From the NCBI GenBank assembly GCA_030824115.1, contig JAVBYI010000008.1, positions 62,001-126,000 of the forward strand: DNA of 64,000 nt, written 5' to 3'. The notes beneath the pieces were generated by a model. That model saw nothing but the letters and a program-made list of their open reading frames with translations. It was not told the DNA's origin and did not search any database. Both the position numbers and the translations under genes were made by a program. This DNA is from Rhodocyclaceae bacterium (GTDB lineage: Bacteria > Pseudomonadota > Gammaproteobacteria > Burkholderiales > Rhodocyclaceae). This document shows, piece by piece, positions 1 through 10,768 of the stretch. Numbering within the stretch: position 1 is the stretch's first letter; each line of letters opens with the position of its first letter.

Positions 1-871
1 CGCCCATGCGGCAGTTGAATTCGAGTACCTTGAGCGAGCCATCCGGCTTGATCATCAGGCCGGCGTAGAGGAAACCGGTAAACAGAATGCCATCCTGCTC
101 CATGCCGCGCAGTGTCGGCTGGATCACTTCGCGCATCACGCGGGCATGAATTGCGGGGGTGACAACGGGCGCCGGCGAATAGGCGCCCATGCCGCCGGTG
201 TTGGGGCCTTCGTCGTTGTCCTTGAGGCGCTTGTGGTCCTGGCTGGTGGCGAGCGGGAGGGCATGATGGCCGTCGGCCATGACGATAAAGCTGGCCTCCT
301 CGCCGTCGAGGAACTCTTCGATCACCACACGATGGCCGGCGTCGCCCAATTTGTTGCCGGAGAGCATCTCGTCGATGGCGCGATGCGCTTCGTCGGCGAA
401 CATGGCGACGACGACGCCCTTGCCGGCGGCGAGGCCGTCGGCCTTGATGACGATCGGCGCGCCTTCGGCATCGATGTAGGCATGCGCTTCGGTGGCATCG
501 GTGAAGGTGCGGAATTTCGCTGTCGGGATGTTGTGGCGATGCATGAACTGCTTGGCGAAGTCCTTCGAGCTTTCGAGTTGGGCAGCGGCCTTGGTCGGGC
601 CGAAGATGCGCAATTCGGCGGCGCGAAAGGCGTCGACGATGCCGGCAGCCAGCGGGGCTTCCGGGCCGACCACCGTGGCGTAGATATCGTTGTCACGGGC
701 GAAGGCAACCAACTGATGAATGTCGGTGATGGGCAGATTCTCCAGGCCATCCTCGCGCGCCGTGCCGGCGTTGCCGGGGGCGACGTAGATCTTCTGCACT
801 TTCGGCGACTGGGCCAGTCGCCAGGCGAGGGCGTGCTCGCGGCCGCCGGAACCGATGACGAGAAGTTTCAT
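1..871 (-). CDS. purD: Phosphoribosylamine-glycine ligase, 3' end cut by window edge
   Basis: GAR synthetase joins glycine to phosphoribosylamine with ATP, the second step of de novo purine synthesis, in the cytosol. The ATG at 871 opens MKLLVIGSGGREHALAW, the family's typical N-terminus. About 290 of the usual roughly 425 residues are present before the left edge. The ATP-grasp stretch VIKADGLAAGKG is visible, and the last readable residues are LEFNCRMG. Only two bases separate it from the purH stop, so it is the last visible gene of the unit that includes fis and purH. Identity is clear; only the C-terminus is unseen. Confidence 0.96.
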   Translation of the reverse strand, partial: MKLLVIGSGGREHALAWRLAQSPKVQKIYVAPGNAGTAREDGLENLPITDIHQLVAFARDNDIYATVVGPEAPLAAGIVDAFRAAELRIFGPTKAAAQLESSKDFAKQFMHRHNIPTAKFRTFTDATEAHAYIDAEGAPIVIKADGLAAGKGVVVAMFADEAHRAIDEMLSGNKLGDAGHRVVIEEFLDGEEASFIVMADGHHALPLATSQDHKRLKDNDEGPNTGGMGAYSPAPVVTPAIHARVMREVIQPTLRGMEQDGILFTGFLYAGLMIKPDGSLKVLEFNCRMG

Positions 872-873
872 GA

Positions 874-2448
874 TCAGTGACGGAAGTGACGGAAGCCGGT
901 GAACACCATCGCGATGTTCTGCTCGTCGGCTGCGGCAATCACCTCTGCATCACGCACCGAGCCACCGGGCTGAATCACCGCGGTTGCGCCAGCCTTGGCC
1001 AGCACGTCGAGACCATCGCGGAAAGGGAAGAAGGCATCGGAGGCGACTACCGAGCCGACGACGGTGAGCTGGTTGTTCTCGGCCTTGATCGCGGCGATGC
1101 GCGCGGAGTCGACGCGGCTCATCTGGCCGGCGCCGACACCGACGGTCATGGTGTCCTTGCAGTAGACGATGGCATTTGACTTGACGTACTTGGCGACCTT
1201 CCAGGCAAACAGCAGGTCGCGCATTTCCTGTTCGGTCGGCACGCGCTTGGTGACGACCTTGATGTCGGACGGCGCGATGCGTGCTTCGTCGGCGGTTTGT
1301 ACCAGCAGTCCACCGCCGACGCGTTTGAAGTCGAACACGCCGCTGGTGCGACCCATCGGCACGACCAGCACGCGCAGGTTCTGCTTGGCGGCAAACACGG
1401 CACGTGCATCAGCGGTGATCTCCGGTGCGATGATGACTTCGGCAAACTGGCCGGAAACGGCTTCGGCCGTCGCCTTGTCGATGGCGCAGTTGAAGGCGAT
1501 GATGCCGCCGAAGGCCGAGGTCGGATCGGTGGTGAAAGCGCGGCGGTAGGCTTCCTCGGCCGTGGCGCCGAGCGCGACGCCGCAGGGGTTGGCGTGCTTG
1601 ACGATGACGCATGCTGTCACGTCATCAAATGCCTTGACGGCTTCCCACGCGGCATCCGAGTCGGCGATGTTGTTGTAGGAAAGTTCCTTGCCCTGCAGTT
1701 GTTCGTAAGCGGCGATGCTGCCGGTGACCGGATTCGCTTCCTTGTAGAACGCTGCCTGCTGGTGTGGGTTCTCACCGTAGCGCATGGTGTCGGCCTTGTC
1801 GAAGGCGAGTTGCAGGCGCTCGGGGAATGTGGTCGGCTTGTTGTCGGCGTCGAGACTCGTCAGCCAGTTGGCGATGGCGCTGTCGTAGCGGGCGGTATGC
1901 ACGAAGGCTTTCTTGGCCAGCGCGAAACGCGTGGCGTAGGAGATCGCGCCGCCGTTGGCTTTCAGTTCGGCAAGGATGCCGGCGTAGTCGGCGGGTTCGG
2001 TGACGACGGCGCAGCCACCCTTTTCGTTGCCGTGGTTCTTCGCTGCCGCGCGTACCATGGTCGGGCCGCCGATGTCGATGTTCTCGATGGCATCTTCCAG
2101 CGTGCAATCTTTCTTGGCGATGGTTTGCGTGAAGGGGTAGAGGTTAACCACGACGAGGTCGATGGTCGGGATGGCGTGCTTGGCCATCGTCGCTTCATGC
2201 TCCGCATTGCCGCGAATGCCGAGGATGCCGCCATGTACCTTCGGGTGCAGAGTTTTGACGCGGCCGTCGAGCATTTCGGGGAAGCCGGTGTAGTCCGACA
2301 CGTCGGTGACGGCAAGGCCGGCATCGCGCAGCAGCTTAGCGGTGCCACCGGTCGAGAGCAGCTTGACGCCGAGCGCGCTAAGTTCGCGCGCGAAATCGAC
2401 TGCGCCGTGCTTGTCGGAAACGCTGATGAGCGCCTGGCTGACCTTCAT
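874..2448 (-). CDS. purH: Bifunctional AICAR formyltransferase / IMP cyclohydrolase
   Basis: Catalyses the last two steps of purine synthesis (AICAR to FAICAR to IMP), in the cytosol. The ATG at 2448 gives 524 residues, the family's normal length, with GGAG seven bases upstream. An in-frame ATG at 2532 lies inside fis and is rejected as the start. The N-terminal MGS-like cyclohydrolase domain begins [10 protein letters not shown]. The transformylase domain carries the catalytic Lys-His of VKHANPCG near residues 284-285. It sits 13 bp after fis and 2 bp before purD, so the three are probably cotranscribed. Confidence 0.97.
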   Translation of the reverse strand: MKVSQALISVSDKHGAVDFARELSALGVKLLSTGGTAKLLRDAGLAVTDVSDYTGFPEMLDGRVKTLHPKVHGGILGIRGNAEHEATMAKHAIPTIDLVVVNLYPFTQTIAKKDCTLEDAIENIDIGGPTMVRAAAKNHGNEKGGCAVVTEPADYAGILAELKANGGAISYATRFALAKKAFVHTARYDSAIANWLTSLDADNKPTTFPERLQLAFDKADTMRYGENPHQQAAFYKEANPVTGSIAAYEQLQGKELSYNNIADSDAAWEAVKAFDDVTACVIVKHANPCGVALGATAEEAYRRAFTTDPTSAFGGIIAFNCAIDKATAEAVSGQFAEVIIAPEITADARAVFAAKQNLRVLVVPMGRTSGVFDFKRVGGGLLVQTADEARIAPSDIKVVTKRVPTEQEMRDLLFAWKVAKYVKSNAIVYCKDTMTVGVGAGQMSRVDSARIAAIKAENNQLTVVGSVVASDAFFPFRDGLDVLAKAGATAVIQPGGSVRDAEVIAAADEQNIAMVFTGFRHFRH

Positions 2449-2461
2449 GGTGTTTCTCCCC

Positions 2462-2692
2462 TCAAGATAGGTTGTATTCAGTAAGTTTGCGCCGCAGGGT
2501 GCTGCGGCTGATGCCGAGCATGTCAGCGGCAATGGTTTGATTGCCCGCAGCCTGCTTCATGATGACTTCAAGCATCGGCTTTTCCACACTGGCGATGACC
2601 ATGTCGTAGATGGCATGCGGCGTCTCGCCGTCGAGATCGCGGAAATAACGGTTGAGATTGCGGCGAATGCAGTCGCCGATATCAGTGCTCAT
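2462..2692 (-). CDS. fis: Fis family DNA-binding protein
   Basis: Small nucleoid-associated, DNA-bending regulator of 76 residues. The C-terminal helix-turn-helix ([20 protein letters not shown]) matches the Fis / NtrC C-terminal family. The ATG at 2692 overlaps the dusB stop as ATGA, so the two are translationally coupled, as in the dusB-fis operon of enterobacteria. Here the unit continues into purH and purD, which could couple purine synthesis to growth-phase expression of Fis (inference). A longer in-frame start upstream would lie inside dusB and has no family support. Confidence 0.95.
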   Translation of the reverse strand: MSTDIGDCIRRNLNRYFRDLDGETPHAIYDMVIASVEKPMLEVIMKQAAGNQTIAADMLGISRSTLRRKLTEYNLS

Positions 2693-3690
2693 GCGGCCTC
2701 CGCGTAGATCGGGAGATTGTGGGCAGAATGTCCGAGGAAAAACTCGTCGGTTGCGGCGAGTTGCGCCTCGATGTCTTCCAGCTGATTCATCGCGTGACGG
2801 AAACGTGCGGCACCGACAATGCCCTTGGTGTACCAGCTGATGTGCTTGCGCGCGATCTTCACGCCGGTGTCTTCGCCATAGAAAGCATAGAGGTCGGCCA
2901 GGTGCGCGCGCAGGATGGTATGGATCTCGGCAAAAGTCGGCGCTGGCAGGACGGCACCGGTTTTCAGAAAGTGTTCGATTTCGCGAAACAGCCATGGCCG
3001 ACCTTGTGCGGCACGGCCGATCATGACGCCATCGGCTTGCGTGTAATCGAGAACATACTTTGCCTTCTCGGGCGTGGTGATGTCGCCGTTGGCGATCACC
3101 GGAATGCTGACGCGCGTCTTCACATCGGCGATGGTGTCGTATTCGGCGTGCCCCGTGTATTGGTCGGCGCGCGTGCGGCCGTGAATGGCAATGGCGCGTA
3201 CGCCCGATTCCTGCGCGATATGTGCGATGGCCGGGGCATTCTTGTTGTCGCGATTCCAGCCAGTGCGGAACTTCAGCGTCACCGGTGTGTCGGGAATTGC
3301 CGCAACGACAGCTTCGAGAATTTTGGCAACGAGCGGCTCGTTCTGCATCAGCGCCGAGCCGGCCATGACGTTGCAGATCTTCTTGGCCGGGCAGCCCATG
3401 TTGATGTCGACGATCTGTGCGCCGCGCTCGACGTTGTAACGCGCGGCCTGCGCCAGCAGTTCAGGCTCGGCGCCGGCGATCTGCACCACGATCGGCTCGA
3501 CCTCGCCGGTATGGTCGGCACGGCGGCGCGTCTTGGCACTGCCATAGAGCAGCGAGTTGGAGGTCACCATTTCCGAGACTGCGATGCCTGCGCCGAGCTT
3601 CTTGCACAACTGGCGGAACGGCCGATCGGTCACGCCAGCCATGGGCGCGACGAAAAGGTTGTTGCGCAGCGTGAAGCCGAGGTAGTTCAT
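2689..3690 (-). CDS. dusB: tRNA-dihydrouridine synthase B
   Basis: FMN- and NADPH-dependent reductase that makes dihydrouridine in tRNA. It has 333 residues, typical for DusB. The N-terminal TIM barrel shows VAPMAGVTDRPFRQL, the catalytic cysteine in NMGCPAKKI, and KFRTGW; a C-terminal helical tRNA-binding domain follows. It lies immediately upstream of fis. Residues about 246-253 (VLPAPTF) are encoded by the complement of an R25 repeat. From memory, the E. coli protein has the same length there (LLPPLPL), so the repeat adds no residues. Confidence 0.96.
   Translation of the reverse strand: MNYLGFTLRNNLFVAPMAGVTDRPFRQLCKKLGAGIAVSEMVTSNSLLYGSAKTRRRADHTGEVEPIVVQIAGAEPELLAQAARYNVERGAQIVDINMGCPAKKICNVMAGSALMQNEPLVAKILEAVVAAIPDTPVTLKFRTGWNRDNKNAPAIAHIAQESGVRAIAIHGRTRADQYTGHAEYDTIADVKTRVSIPVIANGDITTPEKAKYVLDYTQADGVMIGRAAQGRPWLFREIEHFLKTGAVLPAPTFAEIHTILRAHLADLYAFYGEDTGVKIARKHISWYTKGIVGAARFRHAMNQLEDIEAQLAATDEFFLGHSAHNLPIYAEAA
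2932..2956 (+). repeat. R25 interspersed repeat, copy 1 (exact consensus)
   Basis: AAAA, GTCGGCGCTGGC, AG, GACGGCA: matches the consensus at all 25 positions. It lies antisense inside dusB and is translated as VLPAPTF, residues about 246-253. Confidence 0.9.
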
Positions 3691-3745
3691 GGAGCGTGGC
3701 GGGGTTAATAGCGGCGGGGGACGGATTTTAACGCTTACCAGCCTA

Positions 3746-4825
3746 TTACCAACCCCTGCTGCCGAACATCATGCGGCGCGCCAGAAAGGATCGGGCAGGC
3801 GGGAAAAGGTCGAGGGCCAGCAGTCCCGCACCGCGCAGATGGCGCAATGGCGACAGGTCGTTGGAAAACAGCCTGACCAGCCCATCCGTGAATCCAATGG
3901 TGGTCGCGCGATCGACACGTCGCCGGGCGGCATAGCGGGCGAGCAACGTGGCATCGCCGGGATCGGCAGCATCTGTTAGCGTGTCGGCCAGCTCGGCGAT
4001 ATCGCGCAGGGCGAGATTGAAACCCTGGCCGGCAACCGGGTGGAGCGTCTGGGCGGCATTGCCGATCCAGACGGCGCGTTCGCCGACGGTCGTGTTGCGC
4101 AGTTTGAGGCCCAGCGGATAGACGAGACGCGGGCCGACGCCGGCGAGTTTCACGCGCGGGCCGAAGCGCGTTTGCAGCAGCGCGAGAAAGTCCGTGTCGC
4201 TCAAGTCGGCAGTGCGTTCACTGTCTGCAGCCGGGCAGGTGAGCACGACCGCATATTCGCTGCCGCAGGGCAGCAGGGCAACCGGGCCGGCGGGCGTGAA
4301 GCGCTCCCAGGCAATGTCGCCATGAGGCGCACTGCCGCGCGCCATGCAGATCACAGCGTGCTGCTGGTAGTCGCGGGTGCGGATGTCTGTGCTTTCGTCA
4401 ATACGGCCTTCGGCATGCACGGTCAGTCGTGCATCGGATTGTTCGGGTGCCGGGGTGCTATCGACGTAGGTAATGTTTGCCGCCGTGACTGCCGCATCGA
4501 GCGCGGCGGCGAGGTTGCCGGCGGCGAGCACGTAACCGAGTGCGGGCACGTTCTCTTCTTCGGCACGAATCCGCGTGCGACCGAGACCGCCCTGATGCGA
4601 GACATGGATGGTCTTGATGGGCGTGTGCGGAATACTGCCCCAGACGCCGAGGGATTCGAGAATCAGCCGCGAGCCGTGCGAGAGCGCGAGGATGCGCGCA
4701 TCGCTTTTCGCGGCACCACGCGGCCGTGCATCGACGATGCGGGCGCGTACGCCGCCGCCGTGTAGTGCCAGCGCGAGGGCCATACCCGCCGGGCCGCCGC
4801 CGATGATGAGAACGGGCGCACTCAT
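3746..4825 (-). CDS. ubiH: FAD-dependent ubiquinone-biosynthesis hydroxylase (UbiH/VisC/COQ6 family)
   Basis: Flavin monooxygenase that hydroxylates the aromatic ring of ubiquinone precursors, probably at the inner face of the membrane. The ATG at 4825 gives 359 residues and overlaps the pepP stop as ATGA. The N-terminal Rossmann FAD motif is LIIGGGPAGMALALAL, followed by ARILALSHGS. The second FAD motif, IGNAAQTLHPVAGQGFNL, has the Asn form typical of UbiH. The pepP-ubiH order is common in proteobacteria. Which ring position it hydroxylates cannot be told from sequence, and UbiF is an alternative. About 55 bp without a gene follow before dusB. Confidence 0.9.
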   Translation of the reverse strand: MSAPVLIIGGGPAGMALALALHGGGVRARIVDARPRGAAKSDARILALSHGSRLILESLGVWGSIPHTPIKTIHVSHQGGLGRTRIRAEEENVPALGYVLAAGNLAAALDAAVTAANITYVDSTPAPEQSDARLTVHAEGRIDESTDIRTRDYQQHAVICMARGSAPHGDIAWERFTPAGPVALLPCGSEYAVVLTCPAADSERTADLSDTDFLALLQTRFGPRVKLAGVGPRLVYPLGLKLRNTTVGERAVWIGNAAQTLHPVAGQGFNLALRDIAELADTLTDAADPGDATLLARYAARRRVDRATTIGFTDGLVRLFSNDLSPLRHLRGAGLLALDLFPPARSFLARRMMFGSRGW

Positions 4826-6138
4826 TTCGCCATGATTGCTTCTATGTCGGCAATTGTTTTCGGTGTGTTGGCGGTGAGAATTTCGCAACCTTCTGCCGTG
4901 ACCAGCACATCGTCCTCGATGCGCACGCCGATGTTCCAGAAAACTTCGCGTACATCCTCGGCCGGACGGATGTAGCAGCCCGGCTCCACGGTAAGGGTCA
5001 TGCCGGGGACCAGCTTGCGCCAATCGTCGTCGCCAGCGCCATGGCGGTATTCGCCGGCGTCATGCACGTCGAGACCGAGCCAATGCCCGGTGCGGTGCAT
5101 GTAGAAGCGCTTATAGGCGCCTGCTTCGATCACACCATCGAGGCTGCCTTCCAGCAGCTTCATGTCGATCAGGCCTTGTGCCAGCACACGCACGGCCGCA
5201 TCGTGCGGGGCGATGAATGTCGCGCCGGGTTGGGTCGCGGCAATCGCGGCAGTTTGTGCATCGAGCACCAGATCGTAGACGTCCGCCTGCGGGCCTGAAA
5301 AGCGGCCATTGACCGGAAAGGTACGGGTGATGTCGCTGGCGTAGCCATCGACTTCGCAGCCCGCATCGATCAGCAGCAGGTCGCCATCTTTCAAGAGGCG
5401 GTTGTTGTCGACATAGTGCAGCACACAGGCGTTCGCCCCGCCGGCGACGATGGGGGAATAGGACGGCGCCTGACTGCCCTGACGGCGAAACTCGTGCAGG
5501 AATTCGGCTTCGACTTCGTGTTCATATTTGCCGGGTGCCGTGAATTGCATCGCACGCCGATGGGCGGCGCCGGCAATCTGCGCGGCTTTCCGCATCAGCG
5601 CAATTTCGTGACTGTCTTTGACCAGGCGCATCTCGTCGAGGGTGGCGCGTACGTCGTGGATGAGGGGTGGCGCGCGCTTGCCGGCACGCGATTGCGCACG
5701 CACTGCGTTCAGTGCAGCCGCCATGCGTGTATCCCATGCGGCATCGTGGCCGAGGGAATACCAAAGCGCCGGCTGGTCGGCGAGCAACTCGGCAAGCTTG
5801 GTATCGAATTCCTTGATCGAGTGGGCGGCATCGAAACCAAACGCCTCTTTCGCGCCCTCGGGGCCGTAGCGGAAACCATCCCAGATTTCCTTCTCGACAT
5901 CCTTGTCGCGACAAAACAGGATGGCTTGCGGCGTACTGCCTGCGATCAAGACCAGAATGGCTTCCGGTTCCGGGAAACCAGTCAGGTAGTGAAAGTAGCT
6001 GTCGGCGCGATAGGGGAAGGTGGTGTCGCGATTGCGCACATGCTCGGGTGAGGTGGGAATGACCGCCACGCCACCACCCGCTTTCTGTATCTGCTCAAGC
6101 AATAACCGTCGACGCTGGTGGAAGGGGGCATAGTCCAT
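4822..6138 (-). CDS. pepP: Xaa-Pro aminopeptidase
   Basis: Dimetal aminopeptidase of family M24B that removes N-terminal residues preceding proline; cytosolic. It has 438 residues, usual for PepP. It has an N-terminal creatinase-like domain and a C-terminal pita-bread domain. The five metal ligands are visible: two Asp in LLLIDAGCEVDGYASDITR, His in HRTGHWLGLDVHD, Glu in MTLTVEPGCYI and Glu in GVRIEDDVLV. The stop is coupled to ubiH, and nine bases separate it from murU. Confidence 0.97.
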   Translation of the reverse strand: MDYAPFHQRRRLLLEQIQKAGGGVAVIPTSPEHVRNRDTTFPYRADSYFHYLTGFPEPEAILVLIAGSTPQAILFCRDKDVEKEIWDGFRYGPEGAKEAFGFDAAHSIKEFDTKLAELLADQPALWYSLGHDAAWDTRMAAALNAVRAQSRAGKRAPPLIHDVRATLDEMRLVKDSHEIALMRKAAQIAGAAHRRAMQFTAPGKYEHEVEAEFLHEFRRQGSQAPSYSPIVAGGANACVLHYVDNNRLLKDGDLLLIDAGCEVDGYASDITRTFPVNGRFSGPQADVYDLVLDAQTAAIAATQPGATFIAPHDAAVRVLAQGLIDMKLLEGSLDGVIEAGAYKRFYMHRTGHWLGLDVHDAGEYRHGAGDDDWRKLVPGMTLTVEPGCYIRPAEDVREVFWNIGVRIEDDVLVTAEGCEILTANTPKTIADIEAIMAK

Positions 6139-6147
6139 CGTTTGATG

Positions 6148-7811
<1,664 letters not shown>

Positions 7812-7833
7812 GTGAGGATTTCCGCCTAGATGT

Positions 7834-7850
7834 TAGAATCGAGAATTCTA
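7834..7850. promoter_or_regulatory. Inverted repeat TAGAAT-N5-ATTCTA between amgK and lptD
   Basis: A perfect 6-bp inverted repeat with a 5-bp spacer in the divergent amgK/lptD gap. Each arm reads TAGAAT outward, one substitution from the sigma-70 -10 consensus, so it could provide back-to-back -10 boxes or an operator. No convincing -35 boxes are seen; this is a suggestion only. Confidence 0.35.
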
Positions 7851-7926
7851 TCATTGGCTCAAATTGCGCCCTCAACTAGGCAGACGAGAGCAGCAACCAA
7901 ACGACTTTTTGGCGATTCATTCAGCG

Positions 7927-10758
7927 ATGTCTTCAGCGTGGTTACGGCAGTCACTTGGGCGGTTGAGCTGGCTTGTGCTTGTGGGCACGAGCACGTGTGC
8001 CTTTGCCGGTGAAAGTCTGCCACCTCTGCGTGTCGATCCCACCTTGCTAGGGGGGGCACCACTCAAACCGCAGCAACCCGCGCCACAACCTGTAGCGAAG
8101 ACTGCGCCAACCTCTCAAGCTGTAACGACGCAGACGTCATCTGCTGCAAGCACACCAGATGCTGCTCCCTTGCCGCGCAGTGAGGCGCAAGTCAAACCGG
8201 TAGCGCCACCGCCTGCCAGTCGTGATCTGCCACCAGCTACTACCGAACGAGTGGCAGCACCTGTAGCGGTATTGCCTGCTTCGGTACCGGCGGCGGTGCC
8301 CCCACCACAGACCAAGCCGGCAGTTACCGCACCGCTGGCAAAAAACCTTCCACCCTTGCGGGTTGATCCGGCATTGCTGGGCGGTGCACCGCTGCCTGCC
8401 GTTGCCGTGGCCACACAACCGCCTCAGGTGGCTGAGCAGCCTAGCTTGCCACCACTTTATTCGGCACATGTGGCCGCAGGTGTTTTCCCGCACCCAGCGA
8501 CGACCGCTTTCTCGAATGTCAGCAAGGATGCGGCCCCTACGCTGATAACTGCACGTGACCTTAAAGGCGTCAATGAACTTGAGGCGATTGCCGAAGGCGA
8601 TGCGGTGCTGCAACGCGCCGGCGACAGTCTGCATGCCGATCAGATTGTGTATCGCCAAACAGAAGATGAACTCGAAGCGATCGGCAATGTGCGCCTCGTC
8701 GCCCCCGACTCTCTGATTACCGGCCCGCGTCTGCGCATGCGTATGGAGGAGAGTACGGGGGAATTTGAGTCGCCGTCTTATACGATTCGCAATGTCCCCG
8801 CCCTTGTTCCTGAGCCTGCGGTGACGATGTCAGGTTTGCCGGCGATTGCGGCGGATGGCCGCGTACTGGCTTCCACTGGCCGAATGTTGCAGCCCCCTCC
8901 TGTCACAGGGAGCGGGTCAGCCGAGCTTATCGAGTTTCGGGGTGAGGATCAGTACTACCTCAAGAAGGCCACCTACAGTACCTGTTCGGCAGGGCAGCGT
9001 GACTGGGAGATCAATGTCGATACGCTTGACTTGAACTATGACAGCGATACCGGCAAGGCGACCCATGCGGTGGTCAGGTTCATGGATGTACCCATTCTGT
9101 ATTCGCCATGGATGAGTTTCCCGCTGAGCAACCAGCGCAAGAGTGGCTTTCTTAGCCCAACCATTGGGTCGACCAGTAAGAGCGGTTTTGAGATTGCTGT
9201 ACCTTGGTACTGGAATATCGCACCGAACATGGATGCCACGATTACTCCCAGAGCACTATCTCGGCGTGGCTTGCAGTTGAACACGGAGTTTCGTTACCTG
9301 GATTACAATTTTAGTAGTCAAGCGCGTGTCGAGTATTTGCCAGATGACAAGCTGGCAAAGCGTGATCGCTATGGGTATTCAATCTTTCATGCCCAGAATC
9401 TTGGCTATGGTCTAGGACTTAATCTCAGCATAAACAGCGTCTCGGATGACGACTATTACAGCGATCTTTCGACTCGGATTGCATCTGTTTCACAAGGGAA
9501 TCTGTTGCGTCAGGGAACCTTGACTTATGGTGGTACCTGGTACAGCGCGGCGTTAAATGTCCAAACCTACCAGACCTTGCAAAACTTGGCCAAGCCGTAT
9601 GAGCGCTTGCCACAGCTAACTGTTGCAGCGAACCGTTACGATTTGCCACTCGGCCTGGCTTTCGGTTTCAGTGGTGAGTATGTGAACTTTGATCACCCGA
9701 CCAATGTGTTGGCCAAGCGCACGATGCTGTATCCACAGCTATCTTTGCCGCTGGTCACTTCCGCTTTCTGGCTTACCCCAAAGCTCGGCATACATCACAC
9801 GAATTACCAACTTGATGGACAAAATCGTCCGGCTGCCGCTGCATGGGCAACCGTTCCAACCAGTCAAAATCGTTCAGTCCCTATCTTTAGTGTTGATGGG
9901 GGATTTATCTTGGAGCGAGAGACCGAGATTTTCGGTAAGTCGCTGACACAGACCCTTGAGCCACGAGCCTACTACGTAAATATACCAGCCAAGGACAAGG
10001 TCATCCTGCCACAGGTTTTCGATACAGCGCTGGCTGGGTTTAACTATGCCAACATGTTCCGTGAGAACCGGTATGCAGGCAATGATCGTGTCGGTGATGC
10101 CAATGAGGTGACGCTTACAGTGACCTCTCGCTTTCTCGACTCAGAGGGGGGCAGTGAGCTACTGCGTGGAACCGTGGGAACACGCTATTACTTTGAGGAT
10201 CAGAAAATTGTCTTGCCAGGCGAGACTGCGCGTACTGAACGCAAGGCTGACATCCTCGCTGCATTAACGGGCCAGGTTTTGCCAAAGACCTATGCCGATA
10301 TAGGCTGGCAATACAATCCTCGCGATAGCCAGACCGAGCAAATGACGATTGGCGGGCGCTACCGGCCTTCAGCGGGAAAAATATTCAACGCGGCTTATCG
10401 GTTTCGGCGCGATGGTACCAGCACGCTGGGTAACAATAAGCAGATTGACGTGTCGGCACAGTGGCCGCTGTTCGGCGGATGGCATGGTGTTGGACGCTAC
10501 AACTACTCCCTTACGGAGAAACGCGTGATCGAAAGCATCGGTGGCATTGAATACAACGCCGGTTGCTGGGTAGGCCGCTTCGTCGTTCAGCGCTTGGCGA
10601 CCATTGCCGAAAAACCAACCACGGCTATATTTTTCCAGCTAGAGCTTAACGATTTCTCGAAGATCGGCTCTAATCCGCTGGATATTCTCAAACGGAACGT
10701 TCCAGGCTATGGCGTGATTAATCAGCCGACAGCGGACCCCGTCTTTGCCGAAAACTGA
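7927..10758 (+). CDS. lptD: LPS-assembly outer-membrane protein LptD
   Basis: Beta-barrel that inserts LPS into the outer leaflet of the outer membrane together with LptE. The ATG at 7927 gives 943 residues and opens a signal peptide ending near TCAFAG. A long Pro/Ala-rich linker (residues about 45-200) containing a duplicated PPLRVDPxLLGGAPL motif precedes the OstA-like N-domain (GDAVLQRAGDSLHADQIVYR) and the C-terminal barrel. The mature protein appears to have only two cysteines (in TYSTCSAG and NAGCWVG), so one interdomain disulfide is possible instead of the two known in E. coli. No clear Shine-Dalgarno is seen. surA follows in the same unit. Confidence 0.95.
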   Translation: MSSAWLRQSLGRLSWLVLVGTSTCAFAGESLPPLRVDPTLLGGAPLKPQQPAPQPVAKTAPTSQAVTTQTSSAASTPDAAPLPRSEAQVKPVAPPPASRDLPPATTERVAAPVAVLPASVPAAVPPPQTKPAVTAPLAKNLPPLRVDPALLGGAPLPAVAVATQPPQVAEQPSLPPLYSAHVAAGVFPHPATTAFSNVSKDAAPTLITARDLKGVNELEAIAEGDAVLQRAGDSLHADQIVYRQTEDELEAIGNVRLVAPDSLITGPRLRMRMEESTGEFESPSYTIRNVPALVPEPAVTMSGLPAIAADGRVLASTGRMLQPPPVTGSGSAELIEFRGEDQYYLKKATYSTCSAGQRDWEINVDTLDLNYDSDTGKATHAVVRFMDVPILYSPWMSFPLSNQRKSGFLSPTIGSTSKSGFEIAVPWYWNIAPNMDATITPRALSRRGLQLNTEFRYLDYNFSSQARVEYLPDDKLAKRDRYGYSIFHAQNLGYGLGLNLSINSVSDDDYYSDLSTRIASVSQGNLLRQGTLTYGGTWYSAALNVQTYQTLQNLAKPYERLPQLTVAANRYDLPLGLAFGFSGEYVNFDHPTNVLAKRTMLYPQLSLPLVTSAFWLTPKLGIHHTNYQLDGQNRPAAAAWATVPTSQNRSVPIFSVDGGFILERETEIFGKSLTQTLEPRAYYVNIPAKDKVILPQVFDTALAGFNYANMFRENRYAGNDRVGDANEVTLTVTSRFLDSEGGSELLRGTVGTRYYFEDQKIVLPGETARTERKADILAALTGQVLPKTYADIGWQYNPRDSQTEQMTIGGRYRPSAGKIFNAAYRFRRDGTSTLGNNKQIDVSAQWPLFGGWHGVGRYNYSLTEKRVIESIGGIEYNAGCWVGRFVVQRLATIAEKPTTAIFFQLELNDFSKIGSNPLDILKRNVPGYGVINQPTADPVFAEN
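8017..8064 (+). repeat. LptD linker repeat, first unit
   Basis: Encodes residues 31-46, LPPLRVDPTLLGGAPL, directly after the predicted signal-peptide cleavage site. A near-identical unit recurs at residues 141-156. Confidence 0.85.
8347..8394 (+). repeat. LptD linker repeat, second unit
   Basis: Encodes residues 141-156, LPPLRVDPALLGGAPL, one residue different from the first unit. The DNA differs at more synonymous sites, so the duplication is not very recent or the motif is under selection. Confidence 0.85.
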
Positions 10759-10768
10759 ATTTGTGACC

